Counted from the first letter of the stretch, positions 1-10,121 are shown. The stretch: DNA of 64,000 nucleotides from Cognatundibacterium luofuense (GCF_018139685.1 NZ_JAGSPN010000001.1:124001-188000); one strand, 5' to 3'. The notes: a model not told the origin generated them from the letters alone. Translations and numbers: made by a program.

Positions 1-143
1 CTCAACGTAGGAAGGAGCACGCTAAAAATATTTCCCCAGCTCAGACAGTGAACGTATCCTTAATACCCAAGAAATCGGCTCCAATATTGGAGACAGATGG
101 GCTGCTTGAAGGTGATATTCAAGATTTTGGAGATATCGCATGA
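1..143 (+). CDS. tniA: C-terminal 46 residues of TniA/TnsB-type DDE transposase (partial)
   Basis: An open frame enters from the left edge (first full codon at position 3) and ends in TGA at 141-143, giving the last 46 residues of a protein ending ...LLEGDIQDFGDIA. The stop overlaps the ATG of the next gene as ATGA. The fragment has no catalytic motif, so the identification rests on position: in Tn7-like and Tn5053-like elements the gene immediately upstream of, and coupled to, tniB encodes the DDE transposase that cuts and joins the ends. Confidence 0.6.
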   Translation, partial: QRRKEHAKNISPAQTVNVSLIPKKSAPILETDGLLEGDIQDFGDIA

Positions 144-1030
144 ACGAGTATGAGCACATTCATCCAGATTTTCGCCATGTAATGAGTCTCACCGATTCGG
201 AGCGCTTGAGCTTTCTAGATCAGCCGCGTTGGATCGGTCATAAGGTTGCACAACACATTTTAGATACTTTACAAGGCCTTTTGCTAAAACCAAACAGGCC
301 AAGAATGCCGAATTTATTAATCGTTGGTGATTCTAATAATGGAAAGACTACGATCATTTGTCGATTTCGGCTTCTGTGTGGCCAAGGATATGTGAACGAA
401 GATGCTGAACCAGTGAAGCCAGTTATTGTTGCTGAAGCACCTCCAAGCGCGGATGAAAAAGGGTTATATATCTCCATATTAGAACAGTTTTTTGCGCCTT
501 ATCGAGCAACCGACCCAACATCGAAACTGCGGTATCAAGTGATTCATCTCTTTCGTTCATGCCATGTGCGTATGCTCGTCATTGATGAATTTCACTCGTT
601 GTTAACGGGGTCACCTGTTAAGCAACGTGAGGTAATGAACGCCATTAAACTTATGTGTAACGAACTCGCCATACCGATTGTGGGCGTTGGCACGCGCGAA
701 GCAGTACGCGTCTTACACAGCGATCCCCAGCACGCAAGCCGCTTCGATGTATTGAGTTTGCCTCTTTGGGAGCTGAACGCCGATTTCCAGCGGCTCCTAG
801 CGGGGTTTGAGAAAATTTTACCATTGCGGCAACGCTCAAATTTACACTCACCTGAACTCGCAAAATTGCTCCACACAATCTCCGAAGGAAATACAGGTAA
901 TCTTCAACGGCTGTTGGTCGAATGTGCACGTGAGGCAATTAAATCAGGGAAGGAACACATCGACAAATCGATTGTCGAAAGCAAAGCATGGTTAAGGCCT
1001 ACACGTGGCATCCGGGAACTGGTAGGGTAG
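140..1030 (+). CDS. tniB: TniB/TnsC-type AAA+ transposition ATPase
   Basis: This 296-residue AAA ATPase is the regulator that links target selection to the transposase in Tn7/Tn5053-type transposition. Walker A is visible at residues 63-70 (GDSNNGKT) and Walker B at 145-150 (MLVIDE). Length and overall sequence fit the TniB/TnsC family. Its start overlaps the upstream transposase stop (ATGA), and its 3' end overlaps tniQ by 43 bp, so all three are probably translated in a coupled operon reading into the island. By family knowledge it forms ATP-dependent filaments on DNA and recruits the transposase to targets marked by TniQ/TnsD. Confidence 0.9.
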   Translation: MNEYEHIHPDFRHVMSLTDSERLSFLDQPRWIGHKVAQHILDTLQGLLLKPNRPRMPNLLIVGDSNNGKTTIICRFRLLCGQGYVNEDAEPVKPVIVAEAPPSADEKGLYISILEQFFAPYRATDPTSKLRYQVIHLFRSCHVRMLVIDEFHSLLTGSPVKQREVMNAIKLMCNELAIPIVGVGTREAVRVLHSDPQHASRFDVLSLPLWELNADFQRLLAGFEKILPLRQRSNLHSPELAKLLHTISEGNTGNLQRLLVECAREAIKSGKEHIDKSIVESKAWLRPTRGIRELVG

Positions 1031-2109
1031 CGAGCAGATGGCCTGTTCCGGTGAATATAGAGCAAGACGAGCTATTTTCAACGTGGCTCGTCCGAGCTGC
1101 CCTGGCGCAGGGAACTGATCCCTTAGTGTTGGCTAGTCATCTTTGGCCGGGATGGCGAGTTTGTACAATTGATCTGGATCGAGGAGTCAGCGAGGAGTGT
1201 GCTACCAGGCTTGTTCAGGAGTCTGGGATTCAGTATGACGAATTCTATTCGGCATCTTTTTTGCCGATTGCAAAGGCAATTGGGCAGGAAATTAGGGCTG
1301 ATAGGGCGATTTGGTACTGGTTTCTTGCCCTAGGGTCGCGCAACCGAAAACGACATGGGGGATTGCAGTACTGCTCCCATTGCTTGGCTACAGATACCCG
1401 ACCATACTTTCGTGTGCAATGGAGGCTGGCGTGGCATACTTGCTGCGCTATTCACAAGATCTGTCTGCGGGATCGTTGCTGGTACTGCCATATGCCTATA
1501 GAGCCAAATCGATTAAGTGCTCAGGATCTGATGAGTACTTGTCCTAGTTGTAAGCGAGATTTACGCGATGCGGTGATGGTGCCTGCTTCAGCGTCTTCAT
1601 TGGAGTTTCAGGAGTACGCAGACAATGTTGTAATTACTAACTCTGGATTTTATGGCGCTCATCAGTTGAAAACGACCGAGTGGTTTTTTCTTGCACGTTA
1701 CCTCTTGATGCTCCTGCGCTTCACTGCCCGAAACCAAACATCCAATGTTAGGAAATGCCTTGCCAGTTTGTTGCCCAGTGTTTCTTGCCTAAAGCCACCA
1801 ATAACTGGTTTAGGTTTCGAAATGCTGCCAACATCTGAACGCGCCAACTTTCTTGAAAGTGTCGGCGTACTGATACGAACTGGTCCAGAACACTTTCGAA
1901 GTGCCGTATTAGCTCACTCACTGACGGGTATGTCCTTGCGGCAAGGATGGCAAATATTGCCACAATACATTCACGACATTGTGCAAGAAATTCCGCAACT
2001 CGCTCGTTCCAGAAGCACAAATATAGCAGTAGTTTCCGCGCCGAAATCAAAGCAAACGGTATTATATAAATGGGCGCGCTTACAACGGAAAATACGACGT
2101 TTTCCATGA
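988..2109 (+). CDS. tniQ: TniQ/TnsD-type target-selection protein
   Basis: This 373-residue protein starts with the TniQ signature (WPVPVNIEQDELFSTWLVRAA, about residues 18-38), the region used by TniQ/TnsD proteins to contact the AAA ATPase. A zinc-ribbon region follows at about residues 128-193 with paired CxxC motifs (YCSHC, CWYC, CPSC) and a His-containing spacer. In TnsD relatives this region and the C-terminal part recognise a fixed chromosomal site. Because the element sits in comM, this protein is the natural candidate for reading the comM attachment sequence. It overlaps tniB by 43 bp and its stop overlaps the next gene (ATGA at 2106-2109). Confidence 0.88.
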   Translation: MVKAYTWHPGTGRVASRWPVPVNIEQDELFSTWLVRAALAQGTDPLVLASHLWPGWRVCTIDLDRGVSEECATRLVQESGIQYDEFYSASFLPIAKAIGQEIRADRAIWYWFLALGSRNRKRHGGLQYCSHCLATDTRPYFRVQWRLAWHTCCAIHKICLRDRCWYCHMPIEPNRLSAQDLMSTCPSCKRDLRDAVMVPASASSLEFQEYADNVVITNSGFYGAHQLKTTEWFFLARYLLMLLRFTARNQTSNVRKCLASLLPSVSCLKPPITGLGFEMLPTSERANFLESVGVLIRTGPEHFRSAVLAHSLTGMSLRQGWQILPQYIHDIVQEIPQLARSRSTNIAVVSAPKSKQTVLYKWARLQRKIRRFP

Positions 2110-3539
2110 GTCGCGACCAACCTCTTGAGCTGCAATGCGATGAATGCGGTAGGAATATGCTAAAAGCGCATCGCACTCAATCGGGCAGACGATTTTGTGG
2201 GACATGTTACCAGCGTATGTTTGTTCACTGTGAATGTCCTCGGTGTGGTGTCATGTCACGACTCCCCAAAAATGACAAACATGCGGTATGTTGGCAATGC
2301 TTCAAGGATGCTCCTTGCATACGCTGTGGAAGAGGCGAATACAAGATCGGAAAGATTACACCGTTTGGACCAGTGTGTAATAGTTGTTCAGTCTATTTTC
2401 GGCCGCCGAAGCTGCCAAAACAGGTGCAAACAGAGTCGAAGGTGTATCAGTCACTCGACCCCTTTGATCATCCTGTTTCTAAGCGCGGTACTTGCCAGCA
2501 GTGTAGACGTTATAGAAGTCTCTCAAAGTCACCAGAAGGTAGGCAACTATGCTTAGCCTGCTTGAGAGATGGCCTCGTTACTTGTCCTTGTTGCAGTAAT
2601 CTTATGCCGGCTGGAAGGGGAAAGCGCTGCGAGAATTGTTATTGGAGAGACACGTACCTGAAGCGGCTAAAAATAGACGAAGCAGGTTTGTCGAGTCCGG
2701 AATTTGTTGAGATATTTCACAGATTTGGGGTTTGGCTTATCGGGCAGATTCCAGCGAAAAAAGCAGCATTGACTATTCATGGCTACTTCCCATTTTTCTA
2801 TGAGATTGAAAAACGCTGGGGCAAAATTCCATCATACGAGCAGCTTCTTGTTCATTTCACTGCGGAAGGCCTGCGTCGCGTCCGGCTCCCAATGCGTTGG
2901 TTGTCAGAAACGTTGCAAGTCAGCATTAATGCGATGGAGCGTGAAATTGCTTCAGATCGCCGTCGTATCGCTGCTATCATGGCCTCTATTCCGATTGAAA
3001 CTACAGCGGCAAAAATTCTGAATTCTTATAATTTGGAACTACAGTCTAGGATCGCTGCAGGTCGCCTCTCAATCAGATCTGCCCGCTTAGCACTTCGTCC
3101 TGCTGCATCGTTGTTAGCTAGTTGCGAAAAAATAGGCAATAAATTACCTAAACAAAATACGTTAGACAGTTATCTACTCAAAACTCCTGGCCAAAAAGCC
3201 TCGATTTTCGGATTCATAAAATTCTTAAATAGACGTTATGCGACAAATCTTGTTATTCAGGTAAATGCACAAAAAACAATTCTCCTTCGCCGCAAGCAGC
3301 TTGAGACGGAATTGATTAGACTTCTTGAAAGCGGGAAGTGCGATGATACATTTGAGGAGAAATGGATTTCAGTGTCTTTATCATTTTTTCATGATTTGCC
3401 ATGGCGTAAAGTCAAAAACTTGAAACACTTTTCTTTGTCGACTGATGCAGATGGGAATTTTCTAGTCTCCTTGAGTGGGAAGACGTATTTTGTACCGCAT
3501 TGGAATTTTCGATCTTGTAGTAGTCAACTCGAAAATTAA
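2106..3539 (+). CDS. Zinc-ribbon-rich accessory transposition protein in the tniE position
   Basis: The chosen start ATG at 2106 overlaps the tniQ stop as ATGA; an upstream in-frame start at 2070 is possible but less likely. The 477-residue product begins with a series of CxxC knuckles (CDEC, CGTC, CPRC, CWQC, CIRC, CNSC, then CQQC, CLAC, CPCC, CENC), giving several zinc ribbons in the first ~190 residues. It continues with a long helical C-terminal part. No catalytic motif is recognised. In comM-targeting Tn6022-type transposons a gene of similar place and size is called tniE and its role is unclear. A truncated second copy of its C-terminus lies at 13480-13818. Confidence 0.65.
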   Translation: MSRDQPLELQCDECGRNMLKAHRTQSGRRFCGTCYQRMFVHCECPRCGVMSRLPKNDKHAVCWQCFKDAPCIRCGRGEYKIGKITPFGPVCNSCSVYFRPPKLPKQVQTESKVYQSLDPFDHPVSKRGTCQQCRRYRSLSKSPEGRQLCLACLRDGLVTCPCCSNLMPAGRGKRCENCYWRDTYLKRLKIDEAGLSSPEFVEIFHRFGVWLIGQIPAKKAALTIHGYFPFFYEIEKRWGKIPSYEQLLVHFTAEGLRRVRLPMRWLSETLQVSINAMEREIASDRRRIAAIMASIPIETTAAKILNSYNLELQSRIAAGRLSIRSARLALRPAASLLASCEKIGNKLPKQNTLDSYLLKTPGQKASIFGFIKFLNRRYATNLVIQVNAQKTILLRRKQLETELIRLLESGKCDDTFEEKWISVSLSFFHDLPWRKVKNLKHFSLSTDADGNFLVSLSGKTYFVPHWNFRSCSSQLEN

Positions 3540-3767
3540 CAGACGCTAAAAGTAGAATTTTCTCGTATGAGCTTCCCCTGAAATTTGGTTCCCCAAAGGT
3601 GACGTAAAATCAACGAAACTTTGGAAAGGCAAATTTGTACAATCGGCTCTGAGTAATGCAAAAAATGGGACGCCGGATCAATGGTGAATTTTCCGTATCA
3701 AATATAGCGAAAATTCGAATACTCAGACTTTTCTTTTATTCCCAACTGCTGTGACATAGTTTTAGCA

Positions 3768-4109
3768 TCAGGCAGAGCCTTCACTTAGTGTCGGGAGCGC
3801 CAACGGAACTTGTAATTCACATTGAAAACAAGAGGTTCTCGTAGAAGGAAAGTGCGGTTTAATACCTTTGTCCTCCAGAGCTTCTAAAATTTCGTCTCTT
3901 GTAAGCGTACAGTTGGAGGACAAATAGTTATCGGTGACATATACATGCCAGACCTGTACAAAATCGTTATCGTGAGGATTTAGAAAGACTCTTCGGTGAT
4001 ACCGCTCAGGGGGTGAAATGCCATTGCAAAAGCTGATAGGTGTATTAAAACCCTGAACTGGACTTGTTCGAAGGTGCTGACTACCGCCAATCATAAGTAC
4101 GGTTTTCAT
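3768..4109 (-). CDS. Unknown 113-residue protein
   Basis: The product starts MKTVLMIGGSQHL and has no motif I recognise; there is no signal peptide or membrane segment. The gene lies 9 bp downstream of the transglutaminase-like gene on the same strand, so the two are probably co-transcribed. The pair faces the tni operon and lies between it and Wadjet, in cargo position. It is listed as real because of its length, its tight coupling to the upstream gene and the lack of a better frame. Confidence 0.5.
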   Translation of the reverse strand: MKTVLMIGGSQHLRTSPVQGFNTPISFCNGISPPERYHRRVFLNPHDNDFVQVWHVYVTDNYLSSNCTLTRDEILEALEDKGIKPHFPSTRTSCFQCELQVPLALPTLSEGSA

Positions 4110-4118
4110 AAATTTCTT

Positions 4119-4715
4119 TTAAGAGATTAAAGCGGTAATTTCAGAATAACGTCCGCCATGTGGAGCGTTTTCCAGGTACTCTTTGAATGTACGGTTTGCT
4201 ACAATATTTCGCATACGTTCGTGCTCAATCATTTTTTTCTGAATGACGGCTTGTAATTGTGATTGCTCTTGCATCCACTTTAGGCCAGCTTGGGCAGCAG
4301 GGTCGTTGTGTTCATAGTATGTATAGGATGCTTTTCCATGGCGGATAACACGATCGTGAACGATTAATTCCCCAGTCGGAATCACATCAGATTGATCGCA
4401 GTAAGTCAAAGAAACATCTGTTTTTCGCCCATTAAACTCGATCCATGCGTGTGAAGTCATGCCCTGCCAAAGGCCATCATTTACCCAACCAATAACCGGA
4501 CGAAGATTTATTCCTTGGAGAGAAAGATGGTGTGTCATAAAAAATGCAAGATGGTAACAACCACCATAGAACTTACGGCCTCGAACTAGTCGTTCTTCTA
4601 GCCGAATTGCAATCTCTGCTACCAACTTTTCGTCGCTTGTTAAACTTTCCTGCCACGTTTTGAATTCGTTCTTTATTTTCGTTATTTCCTGTACCCGTCG
4701 CTTTGCTTCGCCCAT
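4119..4715 (-). CDS. Transglutaminase-like cysteine protease/transferase fold protein
   Basis: This 198-residue soluble protein has an order typical of the transglutaminase-like superfamily: a Cys in YGGCYHLAFFM (about residue 53), a His in SHAWIEFNG (about residue 89) and an Asp in KTDVSLTYCD about ten residues later. These could form a Cys-His-Asp triad. The N-terminus is basic and helical (MGEAKRRVQEI, a start also seen in small SEC-C-type proteins). It is the first gene of a two-gene unit. Its role is unknown. Proteases and cross-linking enzymes of this fold occur in toxin and peptide-maturation loci, but nothing here proves such a function. Confidence 0.5.
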   Translation of the reverse strand: MGEAKRRVQEITKIKNEFKTWQESLTSDEKLVAEIAIRLEERLVRGRKFYGGCYHLAFFMTHHLSLQGINLRPVIGWVNDGLWQGMTSHAWIEFNGRKTDVSLTYCDQSDVIPTGELIVHDRVIRHGKASYTYYEHNDPAAQAGLKWMQEQSQLQAVIQKKMIEHERMRNIVANRTFKEYLENAPHGGRYSEITALIS

Positions 4716-5424
4716 ATTTAATCCTCAAATGTTTCCCATATGCGCCATATAGGGTTTTAATGGTAATCGTCCCCTTTTTAATGGACGATAGAAGTAGAAG
4801 GTGGGTGTAGCATAACCTATAACTTGAGATTCAGGGACGCATCCCTTGAGACATTAATAAGGGATGCCTTTCGATAGTACAGGTTTGTATTACTGGCTGT
4901 TGAAGGCGATTAAGTTGTAAGATAAATCAGATAAAGCTGAGATAAGTCAATTTGATAAGGGAGTTGACGCCTTCTATACGCTTGCTGCCGAAGCGCCGCA
5001 CCTTCTGTACATAAGTATAGCTATACAGCCATTAAGTATTTTCATGATTTTTCTTAATAATCACCAAAAGGCCACATATTAATCTACGGCAATGTGCTAC
5101 CCCTTTTTTTATCGATTTATTTGCTATTTTCCAATGATAGCGTCATCGTACTCCCCTTCCTCTGATTAATAAAATTTTTAGTCGGCCTAGTAATGTTGGC
5201 AGTACATGCTTCGCGTCAATTGACGGTTCCTTTACTTACGACGCGTAGACTTGCTCTGGAAAGGGATGTCCGGTTTTGCCTGGCATTTGTCTGTTATCGT
5301 AGAACTCTATCCTGTTTGACAGTCTGTATCGGATCAAGCCAGATCTACTACAAATTAGTTTATGAGTCGTAGCTTGCGTCAACAGTTTTACTGAGCCATA
5401 TTTCCAAGATACTGACAGTGTTTC
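4716..5424. other. Gene-free stretch between transglutaminase-like unit and Wadjet
   Basis: About 700 bp without a convincing gene on either strand. It contains a perfect 9-bp inverted repeat (4839-4847 and 4859-4867, GCATCCCTT/AAGGGATGC) without a T-run, so its role as a terminator is doubtful. The remainder is AT-rich with no recognisable IS end. It should hold the promoter of the 4119-4715 gene close to 4716-4790. Confidence 0.5.
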
Positions 5425-6702
5425 TTACCTACAATGAAATACCCTCGACGTTGTTGGCAGCTGCACTGGTATCGATTCTTGCTCAATTGCGGAGCGGTGC
5501 GCCTCGACCGATTGTGCTTCGGCACCCCATTTGTGGCGAGCGCAAATTGCAGTAATGACGCTAATCTCCGCGTCCGAAAGGCTCTTTCTGCTTGATGTTG
5601 GCGCGACGTTCATCAAATGAAGGCGTAGGACGTGTCCACACTGGTTGCAGTCTTCCGCCAACTTATTTGCAATGCGAAAGCCCCCGGCATCGATATCTCC
5701 CCAATGCCAGACGGCAGATTCTTCAGTAAGACTTGACAATGCTTTACGATATACGCGGCGCCATGAAGGACTAGGCATGCCTCCTGTATACATCAACAGT
5801 ATTGGGCTGCTGGACTTTAATACACATTGAAGATATTCAGCCGTTTCATGGAAGGTTGTGAGGTTTTCCACTGTCAACACTGTCATTGATTTCTGAGGAA
5901 GATTCACGGCGACTACAGCTTGAGGGGGGAATCCCAGATAGGGCGCGGCGACGCTCACAGAGGCATCTGCAAGTTGGACGATCACCCGATTGCACTCCCC
6001 TTGACTGGCCGCCATGAGCAGTGTCGGGGGAAATTTGACCAGTCCCATTTCTTGAAAAATTTCCTCCTCGTTACGGGGCAAGCCAGTGGTCTTTCCTTGA
6101 GTTAATACGTCAATAAGGTGTGAAATGCCTTCTATGCGCTTACTATCAGAAAATAACGCAATGCTAAGTCTTTTTATCGGGGTATCTGTTTGATTGTCTT
6201 TTGATGTTTCACGGCAGGCATTGACTACGCGAATAGCATCAAGCCAGTCTTGAATCGCTTCTTTACTGGGTCTCGTTGTGCGGACTGGTGCGCCCTTGCG
6301 CCATGTGTCTAAGATATTCGACAGAACTGGATGTGTATTCAAGTATGGCGCGAATGCCATAGCAGCAGCATTAGTTGTGTCCCATCTAGGTGTTACTCCA
6401 AGTACTGTGGCCAAGGTATTTCCATCTACTAGGCGGATATGCTCAATACGCTCAAAGTTACCAGCTCGGGTATCCCACTTTATGCTAATGGCTCCGTCAC
6501 GTTCTGCGAGCCTCAAGGCTGCGTTGCAAGAGGTTTTTTCCGCGTGTGTTACTATTCCCAAATAGTCTGGGAAGGAGGATTGGTTAAACCGTACCTGGAT
6601 CGTTCTCGCGAAGGAGTTGTTACTATCTGTCGCTGATTTTCCTGCGACGTTTTCTGCAGAACACAATAGCTTCTCAAGCGCTTTCTTTGCTGTGATGTTC
6701 AT
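5425..6702 (-). CDS. jetD: Wadjet system nuclease JetD (Toprim-type)
   Basis: JetD is the DNA-cleaving subunit of Wadjet, which restricts circular plasmids; its C-terminal DUF2220 domain has a Toprim fold related to the topoisomerase VI/Spo11 nuclease core. In this 425-residue protein the Toprim signature is clear: Glu279 in TVENLTTF and the acidic pair Asp336/Asp338 in WGDIDAGGF. The start is 2 bp after the jetC stop. It is the last gene of the minus-strand order jetA-jetB-jetC-jetD, as in described Wadjet operons. All three metal-binding acids are retained, so the nuclease should be active. Confidence 0.9.
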   Translation of the reverse strand: MNITAKKALEKLLCSAENVAGKSATDSNNSFARTIQVRFNQSSFPDYLGIVTHAEKTSCNAALRLAERDGAISIKWDTRAGNFERIEHIRLVDGNTLATVLGVTPRWDTTNAAAMAFAPYLNTHPVLSNILDTWRKGAPVRTTRPSKEAIQDWLDAIRVVNACRETSKDNQTDTPIKRLSIALFSDSKRIEGISHLIDVLTQGKTTGLPRNEEEIFQEMGLVKFPPTLLMAASQGECNRVIVQLADASVSVAAPYLGFPPQAVVAVNLPQKSMTVLTVENLTTFHETAEYLQCVLKSSSPILLMYTGGMPSPSWRRVYRKALSSLTEESAVWHWGDIDAGGFRIANKLAEDCNQCGHVLRLHLMNVAPTSSRKSLSDAEISVITAICARHKWGAEAQSVEAHRSAIEQESIPVQLPTTSRVFHCR

Positions 6703-6704
6703 AT

Positions 6705-9700
6705 CTAGATCATCGAAAGTTGCTGCATCTTCTGTTCGACCAGGTGCGGATGCATCTCTGGGATGTCACTTTGCAGTAGTGTCTTTGCAGCCTCTTTGAT
6801 CTGAACATGAGAAAAGTAAGCATCGGCACCATTGTCTGGCCGGAAAACATCATAATAGCTGTCTAACACAGGAATCAGCTTGCCCACATCGGTGTCCGGG
6901 CCCGCCAAGATAAGTTGCAGTCCTAGTGATTTGAGAAACTCGGCTGTTACAAAGGAGTTTTGAGCATCCATGCCGTAGAAAGCTTCATCGAGAAGCATTA
7001 ACCCCGCACCTCGATGTTGAGCCCCTGGCTTAATTCGATACGCGGAAGCTAGCGCTGCACCAGCGATTACATAAAATGGTACGCGGTGCTCTCCGTTGGA
7101 TGCAACACCCATCCGTTTGCTCAACTTATCCACCACCATGCCATTAACGATGATTTTCAGGTCAAAGTTGAACAGTAGGCGGTAATCTTCCAAAGGGTTG
7201 TTTCCCTTATCGTCACCGCTTTCGCAAGCTTCCAATAACGTGACCAACTTGCCTTGTGTCCCATCGTTGTCTGTGGCGTCGAGGAATGATGGTTGTCCCG
7301 CATCTGCATCACTTAAAATCAATTCGTAGAGATCGCGGTGCATAGGAGATATTTCGTGGGAAAAGCGGTAGCGCTCACCACCAGTAAATTCGGGACATTT
7401 GTCGAGGATGCGATTGAGATCACCTATTTCCTGCTGTACTCGGTGAATAGCCTCGCGCATTTTGAATTTCACGTCCGCTTTGAAAGCCTGTTCGGCGGCA
7501 GATCGAGCTTGTGCTGCATCGCCTTCATATTCGGAAAGGGTAGAATTCACTAGGCGCTGTGTATGTGTGGAAACCCATACGGCTGCAAGGCGCCAATCAG
7601 AACGCTCTTCGACGAGTGCGATCGCTTGCTCGTTGATGTAGGTAATGAAATCGGCATGAACTTGAGGTTCGTCTGTGCTGATGCGCTTGTTTGCATGAAT
7701 AATTTTTGAAGCGAGATGCTCCATCGCTGCAGAGACTCCAAGTTGCACATTCTTGGATTGGCACTCGTTGTAGAGAGTAGAGGCCGCTTCAGCATCATAG
7801 TCCTGTTCCTCGTGGGCCATCTGGCATTTCGCGGATAGGTCAATAAATTGGAGCTTGGCGGCATCACGCTCAATTACTTTAACTCGATTTGCCTCAGTTT
7901 TGGTTGCAAGAAGTTCTGTCTGGTCTAGAACAGCTTGATCTGCAGCTTGCCTAGCTATGGTCGCTGCTTTGAGCTTTTCTGCCAACGACTGTGCTTTTTC
8001 AGACGAGGAGATTGCACCAGCTGCTGACATAGTGACGAACGCGATATTCATAGCATCGATCGCCGCTTCGTATTCCTCAATAGTATATGCAGTAATAGCG
8101 CTCTGCAATTCTTCAATAGCCGTCTTGGTTCGATTGCGAATACTCTTTGCATCAATCCACGCACGGTCAGCTTCGCGAAGCTCATTTTCAAGACCAATTC
8201 GTTCCACGGAAGAAATTTGTACGCCAAGCGACCAAAGTTGTGGCTCGATGAGGCGCAATCGCGTGGTACCACCATTGGCACTCAACATACCATCCTGTGT
8301 CATGGAACGTGGGTGTTTTTCCAAATCTTGTTCACTCTCTACTTGCCGTAGAGCCCCAAGCATGCGTCGTAGAAAGGCAAGCGCCACAGGGTGGTCGCCG
8401 GTGATCAGTGCTGCAACAGAGTTGGATTCATAGTGACGATGTAGATCTTCTTGTAAGTGCCGCGGCTGCACAACCGTCACGCCATAAAGTGGGCGGCGCG
8501 AAGCTCGGAGCAGGTGTACAGCATCTTGCTCACGCCCCGGATCAACGACCAATGCGTAGCGATTGCGAGCCAAAAAGGACTCAATAACTCCTTGCCACTT
8601 TACATCCGTAATTCGTACGAGGCTTGCTACCGTTGCACAATCGATATCTTCCGAACGGAAAATTGACATCGCCTCGCTAATACTGTCATCCAATTCAAGT
8701 CGCATGCCTTTGGCGCTAGCTTTAAGACGTTCATTGGCTGATTCGTAGGCGCGTTTGGCTTCGTCTATTGCAATAAGCGCAGATTCATCATACTTAAACA
8801 GGTCAGGCTTAATTTTTGCCAACGCGGCGAAGGCTTTGCCGATCAGTGAGGTACTGGCAATTGGCCCTGAAGCAGCATGTTCATCTAGTTGCTCGACGAA
8901 TTCTCGGAATACCAACGAGTCTGTATGTTTGCGGAATTCTAACTCTGCAGCGACAGCACTTAAAGCAATTCTGACTTTGTTTTCTATTTTTAGGAGCGTC
9001 CGCTTGCTACTCTCAGCTGCTTGTCGGTTCAGATTTCCGATTTGATCAGCCTGGATTGATTTGAGAATTTCAGGATCTGATGCCTGTTGTCTGATTAAAT
9101 CCTCAACGAGGCCTTTCATCAACTCAGTATCTTTTTTTAGCTTTGTAAGGTTACTTTGCCCGGTTCGAATTTCATCCCCAAGTCGATCCAACTCCATCCC
9201 AAGATTTGACAAATTCGTGTCTGCGGCTTCAACTTGAAGCGTTAATCTCACTGCAGCAGCTACCGCCTTTTGCTGGTGAAAATGTCGAACTGATTCAAAC
9301 CGTTTTCCAATGCTTTGTAGTCTAGCAATCTGGTTTTTTATCTCCTCAATCTTTCGTGCAAGTAGACGCATTGTCTTGATGTGCAAAAGTGTCCCTTGCT
9401 TGTCTATAGGAGTAGATTCCACCAGATATTTGCGAAGGAATACTCCCACGCCATCCACTTGCTTAAGGTTGATGCTGTGTTTAAGCGCTCGCAGGAATTG
9501 ATTGCGGTCTATATGACGTTCTGGATCTTGAATGCTATGGAGCAATTCTGAAAGATAAGCCTCGGGCTTGGTCGTAATCGTTGGCGTGAGTCCGACCCCT
9601 TTTGCCTTGCCCCGGATGAGCGCTTCGAATTGCGCCCAATCCATCGGAGCTCGACCTTCTGCACCCCGGCTTTCCAGATGATCGTCCTGTTGAAGTTCAA

Positions 9701-10121
9701 CTCCCGGTAGCACGTAAAGCCCTAAAACTTTGTGATCCCTGTCCGTCGCAGTGGAGTGAATGCAGATGCCAGCGCTGACAGTATCTGAAGGCTGATCACC
9801 TTTGAAAATGAGCGTAATGTAGGATAGCGCTTCCTCACGTTTTCGAGTGATTACGGATTGTTTTTGGTCTTCACTATCACCTGATCGCATCGCACCAAGA
9901 GCATAGTCGCGAAGCAGCCTTGAGTCTTTCTGAACTGATTGAGCGTTAAAATGCATGTGCTGCTTGTTTGCACCAACAAGTGCAATTTGAATTGCATCAA
10001 TCAGTGTTGTTTTGCCGGCACCATTTGCGCCAATAATGCCGGTACAGTCCTTATCAAAGACGAAAGATTCGACATCCCAGAATGAAAACTGGATGACATG
10101 GAGTTTTTTTAATTTTTTCAT
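6705..10121 (-). CDS. jetC: Wadjet SMC-like ATPase JetC
   Basis: The motor of Wadjet: an SMC/MukB-like ATPase thought to extrude DNA loops and thereby sense plasmid-sized circles. The 1138-residue chain has Walker A at residues 31-38 (GANGAGKT), long coiled-coil stretches interrupted by a hinge-like region, and a C-terminal Walker B at about 1041-1047 (LMLLDEAF, followed by YGMD), preceded by a segment rich in small residues in the signature-motif position. Its ATG overlaps the jetB stop by 4 bp (ATGA), which points to coupled translation. The length fits the JetC family. Confidence 0.93.
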   Translation of the reverse strand: MKKLKKLHVIQFSFWDVESFVFDKDCTGIIGANGAGKTTLIDAIQIALVGANKQHMHFNAQSVQKDSRLLRDYALGAMRSGDSEDQKQSVITRKREEALSYITLIFKGDQPSDTVSAGICIHSTATDRDHKVLGLYVLPGVELQQDDHLESRGAEGRAPMDWAQFEALIRGKAKGVGLTPTITTKPEAYLSELLHSIQDPERHIDRNQFLRALKHSINLKQVDGVGVFLRKYLVESTPIDKQGTLLHIKTMRLLARKIEEIKNQIARLQSIGKRFESVRHFHQQKAVAAAVRLTLQVEAADTNLSNLGMELDRLGDEIRTGQSNLTKLKKDTELMKGLVEDLIRQQASDPEILKSIQADQIGNLNRQAAESSKRTLLKIENKVRIALSAVAAELEFRKHTDSLVFREFVEQLDEHAASGPIASTSLIGKAFAALAKIKPDLFKYDESALIAIDEAKRAYESANERLKASAKGMRLELDDSISEAMSIFRSEDIDCATVASLVRITDVKWQGVIESFLARNRYALVVDPGREQDAVHLLRASRRPLYGVTVVQPRHLQEDLHRHYESNSVAALITGDHPVALAFLRRMLGALRQVESEQDLEKHPRSMTQDGMLSANGGTTRLRLIEPQLWSLGVQISSVERIGLENELREADRAWIDAKSIRNRTKTAIEELQSAITAYTIEEYEAAIDAMNIAFVTMSAAGAISSSEKAQSLAEKLKAATIARQAADQAVLDQTELLATKTEANRVKVIERDAAKLQFIDLSAKCQMAHEEQDYDAEAASTLYNECQSKNVQLGVSAAMEHLASKIIHANKRISTDEPQVHADFITYINEQAIALVEERSDWRLAAVWVSTHTQRLVNSTLSEYEGDAAQARSAAEQAFKADVKFKMREAIHRVQQEIGDLNRILDKCPEFTGGERYRFSHEISPMHRDLYELILSDADAGQPSFLDATDNDGTQGKLVTLLEACESGDDKGNNPLEDYRLLFNFDLKIIVNGMVVDKLSKRMGVASNGEHRVPFYVIAGAALASAYRIKPGAQHRGAGLMLLDEAFYGMDAQNSFVTAEFLKSLGLQLILAGPDTDVGKLIPVLDSYYDVFRPDNGADAYFSHVQIKEAAKTLLQSDIPEMHPHLVEQKMQQLSMI

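Noticed and set aside
4839-4867. Rho-independent terminator
   Set aside because: A perfect inverted repeat but no T-run and no gene that it could end on either strand.
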